A DNA stretch of 64,000 nt from Acanthosepion lycidas (lineage: Eukaryota; Mollusca; Cephalopoda; Sepiida; Sepiidae). Position numbers and translations under genes: made by a program. The DNA is taken from positions 55,279,629 to 55,343,628 of the forward strand of contig OZ010616.1 of assembly GCA_963932145.1 (NCBI GenBank). The letters run 5' to 3'. The notes under the pieces are model-generated. The model was not told the DNA's origin. It saw nothing but the letters and a program-made list of their open reading frames with translations, and did not search any database. Positions within the stretch are counted from its first letter, which is position 1, and every line of letters starts with the position of its first letter. Positions 9,886-21,189 of this stretch are shown here, piece after piece.

Positions 9886-12550
9886 TCAATCTGCGTTGCT
9901 TCCGGTGTCAAGAATTAGGCCACATTGCTTCATTGTGGTCAGGAAAAGAAGAGGAGGACAAGACATCAGTGCTGATCTCTTAAGCAAGTTATGAATGAGG
10001 CACTACCTGTCTTGGGTATTTATGTAAACGGAATTGGAGAGTGGCATGGGTGCTCACAGACACTCATGAGCAAGTCAGCCTGTCAATCTTGGTGGGAGAC
10101 AGAGAGGGATATATATATATAAATGGAAATGCTCCCAAATGTTGCAGAGTTGGAAGTATTAAGCTTGAAGTGGACAATGCAAACCCCCTCAAAATCGAAG
10201 TCTTGGTAGTCGATAGAGAGCTATTGAGTTTTGATTTGTTGCTTGGGTTTGATGCCATTAAAAAGCTGGGTGGACTCCAAATAACGGAGTGTGGTGATGT
10301 ATGGTTTCCCAAGTGTGGGACAGTTTGTTGTGCCACTATTAAAATAGAACCGGATTTCTGTGCTAAATTCAACCCAGATATTCAACAAAGATTCAACAAA
10401 GATATGGGTTGCATCATGGAAGTGGTCTGATGGTCGATCATTGGAGAGTTTGCGAAATCAGATGCTTGAGTACCAATACCAACTGGAGTCAAGGAGGAAT
10501 ACAACCGTGAGCTGCAGACCTGGCTTGATAATGGTTGGTTGCAGCCTTATCCTGAAAAGGAACTTGGTCCTCCAAAAGGTTTAATTCCATTGATGGAAGT
10601 GGTACAGAAAAACAAAAATAAAGTGCAGCCAGTATTAAACTATTGAGAGCTGAATGAGTGTCAATGCACACACAGCCAATGCTGACATGCAGAAACTGAG
10701 GGAGTGGTGTAAAAAAAAAAAAAAAAAAAAAAAAGGACCAGATGTCACTATTCTTGACCTACAGCAGGCCTATCTACAAATTCATGTCACTTTGGCCCTT
10801 TCAAACTGTAATCTTTAAGGGGTGAAGATATTGCTGGACATGAATGGGTTTCGGGTTGAATGTTGCACCAGCCATAATGAAGGCCATTGTGGACACCTCA
10901 TTATCGAAAGACGAGTCAGTTCAACGGGCAACCTCCTCATATAATGATGATATTTATGTTAATGAGAGCATGATTTCAACAGCTTGTTTGAAGGAGCACT
11001 TGGCTGCGTTTGGTTTGACCTGCAAGGATCCGAAGCAGTTACGGGACGGCATATGTGTGCAGGGTTTGCATGTCGAGCAAGATAACAGCACACTTAAGTG
11101 GAAACATGAAAATGGCATTCCATCAGTTCCTGAGGTCCTGATGCAATGTAGCATCTTCTAATGGTCTGGAAAACTGGTGGGTCACATTCCTGTGTGTAAG
11201 TGGCTTCGTGTTGCTGCATCATTTGTTAAACACAGGACAGTATCAATCATGTCTGGCTGGGACAACAAAGTGACAGATGCTCCTCTTAAGAACCTGATTG
11301 AGGACATAGGGGAAAGAATACACCAGAATGACCCTGCACATGGTAAGTGGTGTACAAGCGGACACTTATGAGATATGGGTCGATGCAAGTTCTCTCGCCA
11401 CAGGGGTTTCGTTGGAGGTTGACGAAACTGTTGTAGGAGACGCATGTTGCTACACCGTTTCATGGACTGCGTGTGTGCACTGATAGGTTAGCAAACATGC
11501 TCACTGGCAAAGCCAGAATACAAACTAAGGCAGCAAGCGAGATTCTGATCCAGAGGTGTTTGAGTACTCTCAAAAAGCTGATTCCAGAGTATAACTTATT
11601 GATCACAATAAGTTTAGTAACGTTGAGTGAGCATCGAGCAGATAATCTCACAAGAGTACCGCAACAATGGTATGATGTGATCAAGAAGGAAATTGAATCA
11701 ACATGCCAGATATACGCTTCCATGGTGAACGAAACCTCTCCTGATCAGATACATGCCATACATTGCCAGAGTGGACATCCTGGCGTCAGGCAAATGCTGT
11801 ATTTTGTGAGACAAGTTTACCCTACAACATCCAAGGTGGCTGTCAAGGCAGTGGTCAGAAAATGTAAAGAATGCCAATCAATTGACCCAGCCTCAAGTCG
11901 TTGGCCATGTGACAACCTAAGTGTGACTGGAATCTGGACCTGCTTAGGAATGGAGATTACGCATTATGGTGGGAAACACTACCTTATGTTAATTGATTGC
12001 AGCCCCAGTCAATTTGCTATATGGCGACGCCTGCTTCAACAAGACTCAAGAAGTGTCATCTGACAGTTGGAAAGTATTTTTTTTTGAACGAGAACTACCA
12101 TCAGAAATCCTAACTAACAATGACACTGCATTTCACAGTAAGTCCTTTAAAGATTTCTTGGATGACTAGGGAAATGGTATAGTGGAAAGATCTCATCGAA
12201 GCATAAAGAGAATTGCAGCAAGAAAGCCATGTTCAATAATGGAGGCAGCATACTGGCATAATATCAAGTCGAAGGATGACATATTGTCGATTAGTGAGCC
12301 TGCCAATATGATTCACCATTACCAACTGAAAGTGAAGAGAATTACTATAACATTACCACCTGATTGTTGTAAAAATCACAGTATATACAAAGTTGGAAAC
12401 AGAGTATGAGTGAAAGCTCCCTATGGACAGTGTACCTCCAGGTATCAAGTGGGTCACGTGACAGACATTGTAAGTTCACAAACAATAATAGTTGACGGGA
12501 TGCCATGGCATGTAAAAGATCTTTGCCTCTTTTTTTGATTCTGATACACT
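9885..12550 (+). pseudogene. Gag end plus Pol remnant of the second Gypsy relic
   Basis: CFRCQELGHIA near 9898 is a retroviral-type zinc knuckle. The frame at 10041-10430 has the look of a retropepsin (LEVDNANPLKIEVLVVD...LLLGFDAIKKLGG). RT is recognised by VTILDLQQAYLQIHV, MGFGLNVAPAIM and the YNDD box near 10940-10955. Next come VCKWLRVAASFVKH (connection), HCQSGHPGVRQMLYFVRQVY and CKECQSID (integrase zinc module), then MEITHYGGKHYLMLIDCSPS and NNDTAF (integrase core). The longest clean stretch is 11473-12063. An acidic tail with SESDDGSSSESDW follows. The copy is broken and looks inactive. Confidence 0.8.
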
Positions 12551-12779
12551 GACGAGTGAATCCGATGATGGTTCATCATCTGAAAGTGATTGGATAATTG
12601 AGATCTATGAATCCAATGCTTCCACAGATGCAGAAATTCTGGAAACTCAAGATACGTCTGATGACTCCTCAGGAGACAACTCCCCAACATGCCGACATGC
12701 GTAAAGGAGATCACAATAAGCACCAGGATAAAGAGAGCTGCTCCAAGCTGTTCGATTTGTGTGATAATGAGATCGGGGG

Positions 12780-13285
12780 TGGGGGAGTATAGCAAAGAAA
12801 ACGGCGAATTACCTTGTCAAATCAAGTGACAGCATGTCGTGTGTATCCTACAATGGAAAATGCGGTGAAAAAAAAAAAAAAAAAAAAAAAAAGCATGTCT
12901 TCCGCATGACATGCTGAAGATGGAATATTTAAATTAGAAACAAGTCAGTCGCAGGAGTCGCTATAAAAGTATTTTCATATGCAAAAATTGGGTTTCCTCT
13001 CCCAGTTGTCAATGAATGGAAAAAATGCTTGACCGATAAAAGCAGTTGGTGTTCTTGAATTGAAATAGGAATAAAATTTGTGTATTTTGGTTACAGTGTT
13101 CGGAGAGCGAGTCATTTTTCTGACTGGTTACGTGCATTGTGATTTGTAAGATAGTATTGCGAATCAAGATTTCAGCATTTCTTTCTGTCTCCGATATTTG
13201 AGTCTGAACTTACAGTGATTTGTTCTCTGCATTGTGGAAGTAATCTGTGACAAATATTTCCTTTGCAATCCCAGAACGTTTACAG
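12780..13285 (+). repeat. Probable 3' LTR of the second Gypsy relic
   Basis: It begins TGGGGGAGTATAGC right after a purine-rich tract (GAGATCGGGGG). It contains a TATA-like CGCTATAAAAG near 12962 and an AATAAA near 13071, and a TTTACA at 13280-13285 could be the end. No second copy is present to fix the right border, so the end is an estimate. Confidence 0.5.
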
Positions 13286-13689
13286 GGGGTTAACCCCATT
13301 TGCCCGAATTCTGCCAGGGCTACACTAGTTGTGATGAGAGTGGATACAAGCATCCACACTCCCCCCCACCATATCTACCCAAGTATAGTATGATGTAAGG
13401 TTTCACGGGCATGTCGGACCCATTATCTAAGAGGTGGTTCCACGCTCAAAACATCCTGATCAGAGGCCTCACTGTTGGATGTAGTTTATCGTCATACCCA
13501 GGACAGAGCCAAATTTATAGCTGATTTTGAGAAAAAGAAAGGCTTTTTAAGTATAATGCATTCAAAATAAACTGATGTCTTAACTTTATCTTCCATTAGC
13601 AGAGGCTAACTTATTGTGCCTTTTTGATCTTAACGTTTTTCACCAATATGAATTGAAACAATTCTATCGAACCAATTATTAGGTTTGCT
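13286..13689. other. No recognisable gene
   Basis: Slightly less AT-rich than its surroundings, with a C run near 13361-13369 and an imperfect palindrome around 13335-13360. It could still hold the end of the Gypsy LTR. Confidence 0.4.
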
Positions 13690-14255
13690 GCTAGAAATGT
13701 TGGTTTACTGTGTCTAGACAAGTTCCCTTGCAAGAATCTATCTTACATCTTTATAACTACCAATTGTCTATATATTGAAAGTTGTTGCCACATCAGGTTT
13801 GTTGCTTCTGCTGCATATCTAAAGAATGACATAATCCAAAGACAAATATGCAAGTTTATCAATCCTGACATCTTGGCTTCAATCACTTTCCCCACTGCTG
13901 TAGCATGGCTTCCCTGTGCCTTTTCTATAAATATTTTCATAGAGTGTTCTGATAAGTTTTTCTCTTTGGTACTATGATTTCATCAATTTAAGCACAGTAC
14001 TAAATTAGCAGCTAGATTTTATCATTTAAATAACTAAATGTAGCCATAAATTCTATTCTAATAGTTTCTTCTTGTATTTCTTACCTGTTGAACTCTTCCA
14101 GTTTTCATGTCAACTGTGATCTTGAAAAGCTTAAATGCAACATCAATTCAGTATTTGAATCCTATTCTTTTGGTTTTCTCCTGAATGTTTTCTGTTTCTT
14201 TCATCCTCAATAAATCATTATATATATTAGTGGCTTGGGATGAAATAAAGAAAAA
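13690..14255 (+). mobile_element. Rex/CR1-like LINE, 3' end
   Basis: The plus-strand translation contains MASLCLFYKYFH, the same block as the clean open frame at 45854-46618 (SLCLFYKYFHGNCSD). Near 14110-14150 lies a diverged form of the NLQ-FK-N-N block. It ends with the family tail: TTTCATCCTC, then AGTGGCTTGGGATGAAAT. Many stops; truncated at the 5' end. Confidence 0.65.
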
Positions 14256-14798
14256 AAGATTTTTTTTTTTACAATTTTGAGAACTTTTTCTAAATTAAAC
14301 ATTTACATGGGGTATTTTGTCACAGCTCATAATCTTATGGTTGTTGCAGATTACTTGGTTTTATATGTCTTCATTTTATTCTATAAGTTTTCAGTTGGAT
14401 TCACATTCATACTGAATGTTTATATTCTTGAAGAGATTTCTGGGCTCATTTTAAAATGTTTTCAATCATTGCTGTGCAAAACTCCAACCAAGGTTCAGCT
14501 TCAGATGTCTAACATACTTTTAAGTCTTACGTTTTACATGCTACTTTCTCCTTCCATATTATGTTGCAGGAACAGCATTCTTTAGTTTGAAAACTTTACC
14601 ATAATTGCTCCAAGTTTGTCATTATGTCCCGTAAGTCCTTTTATCTCTTCTGACTATAACACTGGATTGAAACAAAAGTTTGTAGCAAATTTCAATAGGT
14701 ATTGTTTGAACAACATTTTCTTTCACAAATGACTGAAATTTACAACACATTCTGAAAGGGTGACATTTCAATATATCTTTCTATACAATTTTTATATG

Positions 14799-14843
<45 letters not shown>

Positions 14844-15184
14844 AAAGAAAAGATACATTTTAATCATTTGATGCTCTTATTCCTGAGAAGGAAACTGTAC
14901 AAATAGCAAAAAATATGTGCCATAGCTGAGAGTACTGTAAGTGATTCATTACACTCAAAAATAGAAATTTTGATCTGGAAGAACAAAGATGTTCTGGCAG
15001 ACCTGCAGTCATTGATTATGACCAATTCAAAACACTGATTAAAATAATCCAGATCAAATGACTGATATATTTTACATGTTTTCATATAAGACTTTTATGG
15101 TATTTGAAATGTCTGGGTATCTTGTGATTAAACAAATTTAATAATGGACTACATTTCCATCTGTAACTATGTTCAAATGAAACA
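14256..15184. other. AT-rich stretch with a T/A run
   Basis: Open frames of 102 aa (14277-14585, plus) and 73 aa (14864-15085, minus) resemble nothing I know. A T run flows directly into a poly(A) tract of about 32 bases (14799-14841). Confidence 0.45.
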
Positions 15185-15790
15185 AAAAGAACCCCTTTTG
15201 AAAGATCACAGATGATGAAAAATGGATTGTTTGCAACAATGTAGAGTGAAAACAAAGATATCCTGGGCGGGGGGAAACAAGGTCATTCTGTGTCCAAAGA
15301 AAGTGATATTGTTTATCTAGTAGAATAAAGACATTGTGTATAGAGTTCTTTCTGTGATAAATTCAGAAAATTACTGTTCCCAGTTGGAATAAGGCAACAA
15401 TTGATGAAAAATTATCCAGAATTGGCAAGGTGTCATCTTCCATCGGGACATCACCAGGATCTCAGGGTTTTTTGTAGACCTTGCAAAAATTAGTAATGAA
15501 GAATGCCTGGGATAATTTACTACAACTGCCATACTTATACAACTAGATACTTATTTTGATCCGAACAAAATTCTTAGTGATGAGAACTTCAAATCAACTT
15601 TGACCATTTCATCACCATGAAAGGATGTCAAGTTCAAGGAAGATAAAGGTAGCAGCAGAAAATGTTATACATGTGGTTGAATATATCTATATGAAAATAT
15701 CTAAAGATTGTCTTTGAAATTCACTTAAAACATTTGTTCCAATATTATATTTTCTCAGGATGAAACAAGTTTGTCAATATGTTTATTTGC
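15185..15790 (+). mobile_element. Mariner transposase relic
   Basis: Pieces in several frames follow a mariner transposase: EKWIVCNN (DEKW block), then YPELARCHLP, a DNARPH-like region near 15440-15470, AWDNLLQLPYLYN, ILSDENFKS and FITMKGCQ. Stops and frameshifts are frequent. Terminal inverted repeats were not found. It is an old broken copy of a plain DNA transposon. Confidence 0.6.
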
Positions 15791-16079
15791 AAATATTAAA
15801 ATTTCAAATGACTAGCCATTAAAAAAAAAATTTTTAAATTTGAAATAAAAAAAAAATTAAAATTTTTTGTAACTTATCCTTTATATATAACATACTTATA
15901 ACTGTCCCCACATAAATGAACTCTACACTTAAAATGTTATTCTTCATAAACTAAATGACCTAAAAACCTTTCCATTAATTTTAGTTAGCACTGTAATACA
16001 AATGCATAACAATCACTGTGACGGCTACTCCAATGTAGAAAAAAAAATTTTTTTTTACATTATTTGCATTGTTCACTGC
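15791..16079. other. AT-rich stretch, no gene
   Basis: Dominated by A and T runs, for example near 15820-15865 and 16040-16057. Nothing recognisable. Confidence 0.5.
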
Positions 16080-16345
16080 TGTCCTCTTTATTTCCATATT
16101 CACAAAGTTTCAGCCATTGTATACTCCAGTCTTCTAAAGGTAATTGCAATTCTGAACTGAACCCTTTATTTGATGGATTGTTCTAGTTCCACATGCCATG
16201 CCTTGTCCAGATGTCTCAGTTATCTCTAACTCAACTCTCCAAGTTTTTGTTCATCACCACAGTAGCTACATATTGAACTCAATTCATTGGGTCAAGTAAT
16301 TGGATCCAACCAATGCTTATTCACTGGGCCATGTGTTATTTCAAA
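16080..16345 (-). mobile_element. tRNA-derived SINE, copy 1
   Basis: On the minus strand, ATGGCCCAGTGAATAAGCA (A-box region, 16317-16335) is followed by GAGTTCAATA (B-box region, 16270-16281). The body then shares AGAGATAACTGAGACAT and GGAACTAGAACAATCC with the copy at 20225-20440. The paired boxes and a shared non-tRNA body define a SINE family. Cephalopods are known to carry such tRNA-derived SINEs, but I cannot name the family from sequence alone. Confidence 0.65.
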
Positions 16346-17639
16346 ATTCCGATCACTTGAAGACTGGAGTGTAGATTGGCCAGAATGTTGCAAATATAGC
16401 AATAAAAATGAGGACAACAGTCTGAACAATGTAAATAATTACAATATAGACAGATAAAAAAGAAAACAAAATAAGGATGACAAAACAAACTTGCATTGAA
16501 TTACCAATTCATAGATGTTCATGACTAAAAGATTATTTTTCTCAGTCTTTTGAGAGACTTTCTTATACAAATGACATGTTCAGTGGCTTCACAAATTACA
16601 TCATACATTTATAAAATGACTTCCTAACTTTATGGATATATTAAGCAAATAAATTTTTTTTATTAATTTTCATTACATTTTCTTTGCACATACCTGACAG
16701 GATATGTATGTATTTAAACAATAGCCTTTGAGTGAACTTCATTCTCACCCACTTGAATTTTCTCATTAGGGAGATGCAGGAAAATGCCCCCTCACAAGAT
16801 AAATTTTTTAAATGATCATTCTAATGTAAAGGTTTATCACTTTATAAAAGTTGGATGAATTAATAAAAATCTATTATAATACTTAATTTTATTAATAAAA
16901 AAGAACATATAATCTTTAAAAACATTAAAAAAAAAAAAAAAATCTTATTTATGTATGAAACTCCAAAAAGTTTTTAATAGCATTATTTTTACTATATGAG
17001 TGCATCAACATGAGGTGAATGATATAGTCAAAGTATCAAGCAAGAAATAATTCAGAAGTAATGCAATTATATACTTAAGAGATGATAATAGTTTCATATA
17101 AAACTGAAATAACTTCATGGGTAATTATGTGAATATTCATTTTTAAATGATCAATGAGATTTAAAAAAAATTAGTTAAAATCATTTGCTTTCTACTATGA
17201 TCACAAAAGATTTTTAAAAATTATTTATCCATCAATAAGAATTTCAGCTTTTTATATACTGTTACTAAAAACAAAGATTAGTTTAGGGTAAGAAAGAACT
17301 TTATAAAAAAGAAAAGCACTAATAATACAACTACTTATGAAGTATAACTACCCAAAGAAAATAAAGAATTGGTCTCAATACATTATAAAGCTAACATGCC
17401 AAAAGTGAGTGAAATGATAACTGCAACAAAGAGCTAGATTTATTCGTTTTCTACAGCTTAACTCACTGCAGGTTATTTAAAGTCACGAAATAGATTTAGA
17501 ATTTTTTTAAATAATTTGTATACAAGTCATACTAATTTAAATAATTACCGATATAAGTCTTACTAATTAACCCATAACTGGATGAGGTTGATTCATACAT
17601 TTCCAAAGGATATTTGCATACAAGTAAATATAACAAACC
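16346..17639. other. AT-rich stretch, no gene
   Basis: No open frame of note. A poly(A) run lies near 16927-16942, and several short A or T runs occur. Nothing else stands out. Confidence 0.5.
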
Positions 17640-17765
17640 CAATAGGAATTGAAACAAGGCTCTGATTAACAATTCAGAACCATTATACCATCCACACATC
17701 CAAGCTTAAAGCATCTGGTATTCTCAAGTATTTACCCATCTAGGTACTGACCAGGATGAACATTG
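17640..17765 (-). mobile_element. tRNA-like SINE fragment
   Basis: On the minus strand, GGATGGTATAATGGTTCTGA looks like the 5' half of a tRNA with its A box, and CCTTGTTTCAATTCCTATTG looks like the B box and T arm. It is shorter than a SINE of the 16.1 kb type and seems to belong to another family. The acceptor stem does not close, so I do not call a tRNA gene. Confidence 0.5.
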
Positions 17766-18104
17766 CTTAACTCCAGTGTTCGTATGGGAACTGATGTTTT
17801 AAAATGTGATGTGGCCATAAAGCCAGACATCTAGAATGAAAGTGGTAATTTTTCTAACAGAAGTCAGTTAAAATTAGAATTAACTCGTTTAAATAATATT
17901 CTCCCTGACACTTTCCCCTGCCCAAAAGGTAGAGTCATTTTGGTAACTTGATACATTTTGACTACTGCAAACCAATCAGGAAAGTTTTATCAAGTATCTT
18001 GGGAGTTCTTAGTAGATACGACTTCAGTTCTTTTCACTAATTTATCTTCTGGTTTTGTCAAAGCATAGGTGGAATGTTGTCTCATCTTCCTTTAAGAAAA
18101 ATTG
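17766..18104. other. No recognisable gene
   Basis: Mixed sequence with no open frame of note. It leads into the Merlin relic. Confidence 0.4.
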
Positions 18105-18545
18105 TTGAATTGATTTTATTGTAAAGATTGATGAATATCTGATGTTTAAAAGAAAGAACAATGTTGGAAGAGTAGTACATCAAGAATGGATTTTTGGAAT
18201 TTATGATATTGAAGACAGAAAAAAAAAAAAAGGGTACCTGGTGCATATTGCTGACAAAAGTGCAAAAACTTTACTTCCAATTGTGCAGTGATATATTGAA
18301 CCTAGTGCTTTCATTCATAGTGATGGATGGGCTGCTTATAATTTATTAGTTGCCCTTAGGTTTCAGCATTTTTTTTGTCAACCATAATCGGAATTTTCTC
18401 GACCTAATGATGGGGGGGGGTCCTGTACTAATCATGTAGAAGCATATTAGGCAAGAATCAAGAAACACCTGAAAAGAATTGATGGTTTAAAATTTGATAT
18501 GAAATGGTCACACCTGGATGAGGCAATTTAGAGAGACTTTTTTTT
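18105..18545 (+). mobile_element. Merlin (IS1595/ISXO2-like) transposase relic
   Basis: The translation gives KIDEYLMFKRKNNVGR, EWIFGIYDIEDR, HIADKSAKTLLPIVQ, YIEPSAFIHSDGWAAYN, then TNHVEAY and RIKKHLKRIDG. This is the order of the DDE_Tnp_IS1595 domain of Merlin transposons. The three catalytic acidic residues can be placed: D in KIDE (18130), D in HSDGW (18322) and E in HVEAY (18439). A stop precedes YIEP, another follows EAY, and a frame change falls near the G run at 18412-18420. No terminal inverted repeats were found and the N-terminus is missing. Confidence 0.8.
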
Positions 18546-19109
18546 TTAAGTTCAAGGTTAATAATGTTTGGGAGGATTTTAAACATGTATCATTGCAATA
18601 CACATTTTAAATATATTACTATACTTGGTTTTAAATAAATACTGTCACATGAATGCCCACAAATATTTTTTTTTGTTTGTTGGGAGGGGTGATGAGTCTA
18701 AGAACATTCTGCTGAAACATTTTATTTTAGATTGAGCTGTGAACCAGCATTTTATCATTTTGCTCTTTTCAGTTTATGTTCCAGGTTTGGGCAGACTTAA
18801 CTCCCAACTTTTTACAAGTAGCAGTCAAATGACACAAGAAAACAAATCCCTTTCTGAAGGTAATTTTATGAATGTATTATTAAGAATGGCATAAATCAGT
18901 TCAGCTTCCTACACCTTGTGTTTGTACTGGTTATATATATATATATATATATATATATAAGAAGTGCAAACACAGAACAGGAAGTTCATATATGTATATA
19001 TTTATAGACCCACACTTTTGCATTAGTACTCCCCAGAAATCATAAGATTCCAGATAGGAATGGCACTTCTAGCAATGGACTTCCTCTTGAAGAGCATCTG
19101 TTTGTTTAA
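18546..19109. other. No gene; (TA)n tract
   Basis: Contains a (TA)n run at about 18933-18959. The rest is AT-rich and without a recognisable frame. Confidence 0.5.
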
Positions 19110-19534
19110 TGACATATCAACCTCATTTAATGCCAAAATATATTTTTTAGGGAGCTTCGGAGTAATAAAAATGTTATTCTGCTTTCACAATTGAAAGCAT
19201 GATAGATGATACTCAGCTTTTGTACATGTATATATTTGTGTGGACAATTACTAGGAGGCAGTTTAGTTTATTTAGTTTAATGACATCAACTTTAAAGGGT
19301 TATTTAATGCTGACAAGATTTTTCTGGTAGATTTATATGAATAGAGTATGTATTCTTTGTAAAGAATCATTTTGTAGACCAGGTTTCATTAACATATTTT
19401 ATAAAAAAGGGATTTTGTCAAGAATCAAATGTATTGCCAGTAATATTTTTTCTTCAAAAATGTATTGCTGGAAATAATTTTTCCTTCCAAAATAGGTTAA
19501 AAAACAATGTAAGTAACCAGATTTGGTAAACAGT

Positions 19535-19601
<67 letters not shown>

Positions 19602-20200
19602 CTGTAGAGCCCAATTTCTTTGATGAAATTTCTGATGTTGCTTGGATTGGTATTTTCAAATAGATCCTAATTATCTAATTTGTACAGTTTGATTTGGGTT
19701 TGCTTGAAGTGACAGAAATTTAGTAGAATGTGTTCAATGGTATATGGTTGCTGGCATGGGACACATTTTTTATTAGATGTTGGTAGGTTATGTATGCATC
19801 TCCTATATGAAGTCAGGATAGAACCACCTCCTCTCCCCTTATCTTTCTGTAACTTGACTGTCTTTCACTAATGGTTGGTTGGAGATTGAAAAGTTTGTTT
19901 ACACAGTCAGAAGTCAGTGTGTGACACCTTTACATTAGGAGAGGGCCATGTTCAGCGATCCCTTTGCCATTTTGTCAGGTTTTCCATTTCCTTTTATGCC
20001 AATATGGCACAGTATCCAGCATAGGACTATTACAGCATCTTTTTCCTTATAGAGTCAATCCTATTTAATAATTCATTTATGGTTTCCCATGTTTTTATCC
20101 TTCAAAATAAAGAAGATGAATCTCTCTGACCCACTGGATTCTATAATATCTAAAGCCAAGTATCTGTCTATAGAGGTATAAGGTATTATGATTATTTACA
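19110..20200 (-). mobile_element. I-clade-like LINE with RNase H, second copy
   Basis: On the minus strand, upstream to downstream: ALDIIESSGSERF (about 20170-20130), a WETINELLNRIDSI stretch, then VLCWILCHIGIKGNGKPDKM (the RNase H block I--WVPSH-GI-GNE-AD, 20030-19960). CVPCQQPYTIEHILLNFCHF (19770-19700), the C-terminal Cys-His block, follows. An RNase H domain after the RT marks the I-like group of LINEs. Frames shift several times. The tail (19110-19500) holds a few GTATTGCTGG-AATAATTTTT units, as at 8690-9130. A (TA)n run at 19546-19600 separates body and tail. Confidence 0.75.
19546..19600. repeat. (CA)n(TA)n microsatellite
   Basis: A short CACACA run followed by about 25 TA units, inside the LINE. 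Confidence 0.95.
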
Positions 20201-20224
20201 TTATATTCTCATTGCCATATTCAC

Positions 20225-20440
20225 ATTTCAGTGAAAGAGGGGGGTAGATTGTTTTAGTTCCACATGACATGTCTCAGTTATTGACCTTTAACTCGACTCT
20301 CCAACAAAAAAAAAGAAAAAAAAAATTGGTGGGGTTCACCACTGCTGTAGACTGGTATTGAACTTACAACTCTTTGGATATAGTCACTGTATCTAGCTAA
20401 CATCTTTATCCACTGGGCTATGTCTGAGTAACCATTTTTA
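20225..20440 (-). mobile_element. tRNA-derived SINE, copy 2
   Basis: On the minus strand, ATAGCCCAGTGGATAAAGAT carries a good A box (20411-20421) and GTAAGTTCAATACCAG a good B box (20354-20365). The downstream body matches the copy at 16080-16345 (GTTGAG-TA-AG-TAACTGAGACAT, GGAACTA-AACAATC). An A-rich interruption lies near 20305-20325. Confidence 0.7.
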
Positions 20441-20912
20441 CCAGTGCTCATATTGCAATTTTTCTGTTATTATTATTGCATATTTTTTATCATCCAAGAT
20501 TTCCCAGGATGACAGATTATCATGCAATTTCCTTAAGTCATTGTCAGCAAAAGAAGTACATTGTATATTCCTTTATGTATCAGATCCAGCATTTCCATCA
20601 CCGAGTCAATGTTTAATAAAGTAATGGTAGGTACAGAGCTCAATATGCCAACAATGAATTTGTTATTTTTAGACTTTGAAGCTCTACTCTTATGAAAGAT
20701 GAACAGGGCTTTCCACTTAGCTACTATAAGAAAAATATTTGTCTTTCAAGTAACAGCTCATTTCAAACGATAGCATTAGATTCCTACTCTACAGGAGAAT
20801 GGTTTGGTTTATTAGGTCTTTCTAGACTGAAATTTTGCTTCCTTGATTCCACATCACAGCTAAACACTCAGCATCCATTTCAACTTCAATTTTTTTTTTT
20901 GTATAGAGTGTT

Positions 20913-20962
<50 letters not shown>

Positions 20963-21189
20963 TATATATGTGTGTGTGTGTCTGAGAATGCAAGTTTTCA
21001 TTGAAAATGACTGACAAGGTGCTTTAGTTGAGTTTTTATATAATTTCTCAGGTGTTCGTATGTTTTCTTTTCAGGACATAAATTATATAAAAATTGTCAA
21101 AATGTTTTTCTAGCCATTTCAGCTATACTTTTAGGAATTATCAAGGATGAATTTTATTTTACTTTTAACTGAATATACGGATTCTTTGT
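20441..21189. other. No gene; (TA)n tract
   Basis: The 89-aa frame at 20692-20961 ends in a run of Tyr-Ile that is simply translated (TA)n (20915-20981, then (TG)n), so I do not call it. The rest is unremarkable. Confidence 0.5.

Larger units (their letters stand above)
9885..13285 (+). mobile_element. Second Ty3/Gypsy relic, most complete of the three
   Basis: The order is the end of Gag (zinc-knuckle region), protease, reverse transcriptase, RNase H, integrase, acidic tail, polypurine tract and a probable 3' LTR. No 5' LTR or Gag body is visible, and the left edge abuts a LINE. Reading is broken in many places, with two poly(A) runs inside it (about 10711-10734 and 12868-12892). It shares its motif series with the element at 642-3513 but keeps the protease and RT that one lacks, so it shows what was replaced there. 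Confidence 0.75.

Noticed and set aside
13335-13362. Imperfect palindrome with GAGTGGATACAAGCATCCAC
   Set aside because: Too many unpaired bases and no repeat partner. It may simply lie in the end of the Gypsy LTR.
17640-17720. Possible tRNA gene on the minus strand, also at 7440-7560, 33915-33980 and 52565-52635
   Set aside because: A- and B-box words are present but no acceptor stem closes and the 3' half does not fold, so SINE relics fit better.
20692-20961. 89-codon frame ending in a long Tyr-Ile run, and similar frames at 26211, 33074, 37825, 37868 and 54860
   Set aside because: The Tyr-Ile runs are translated (TA)n microsatellites; the flanking residues match nothing I know.
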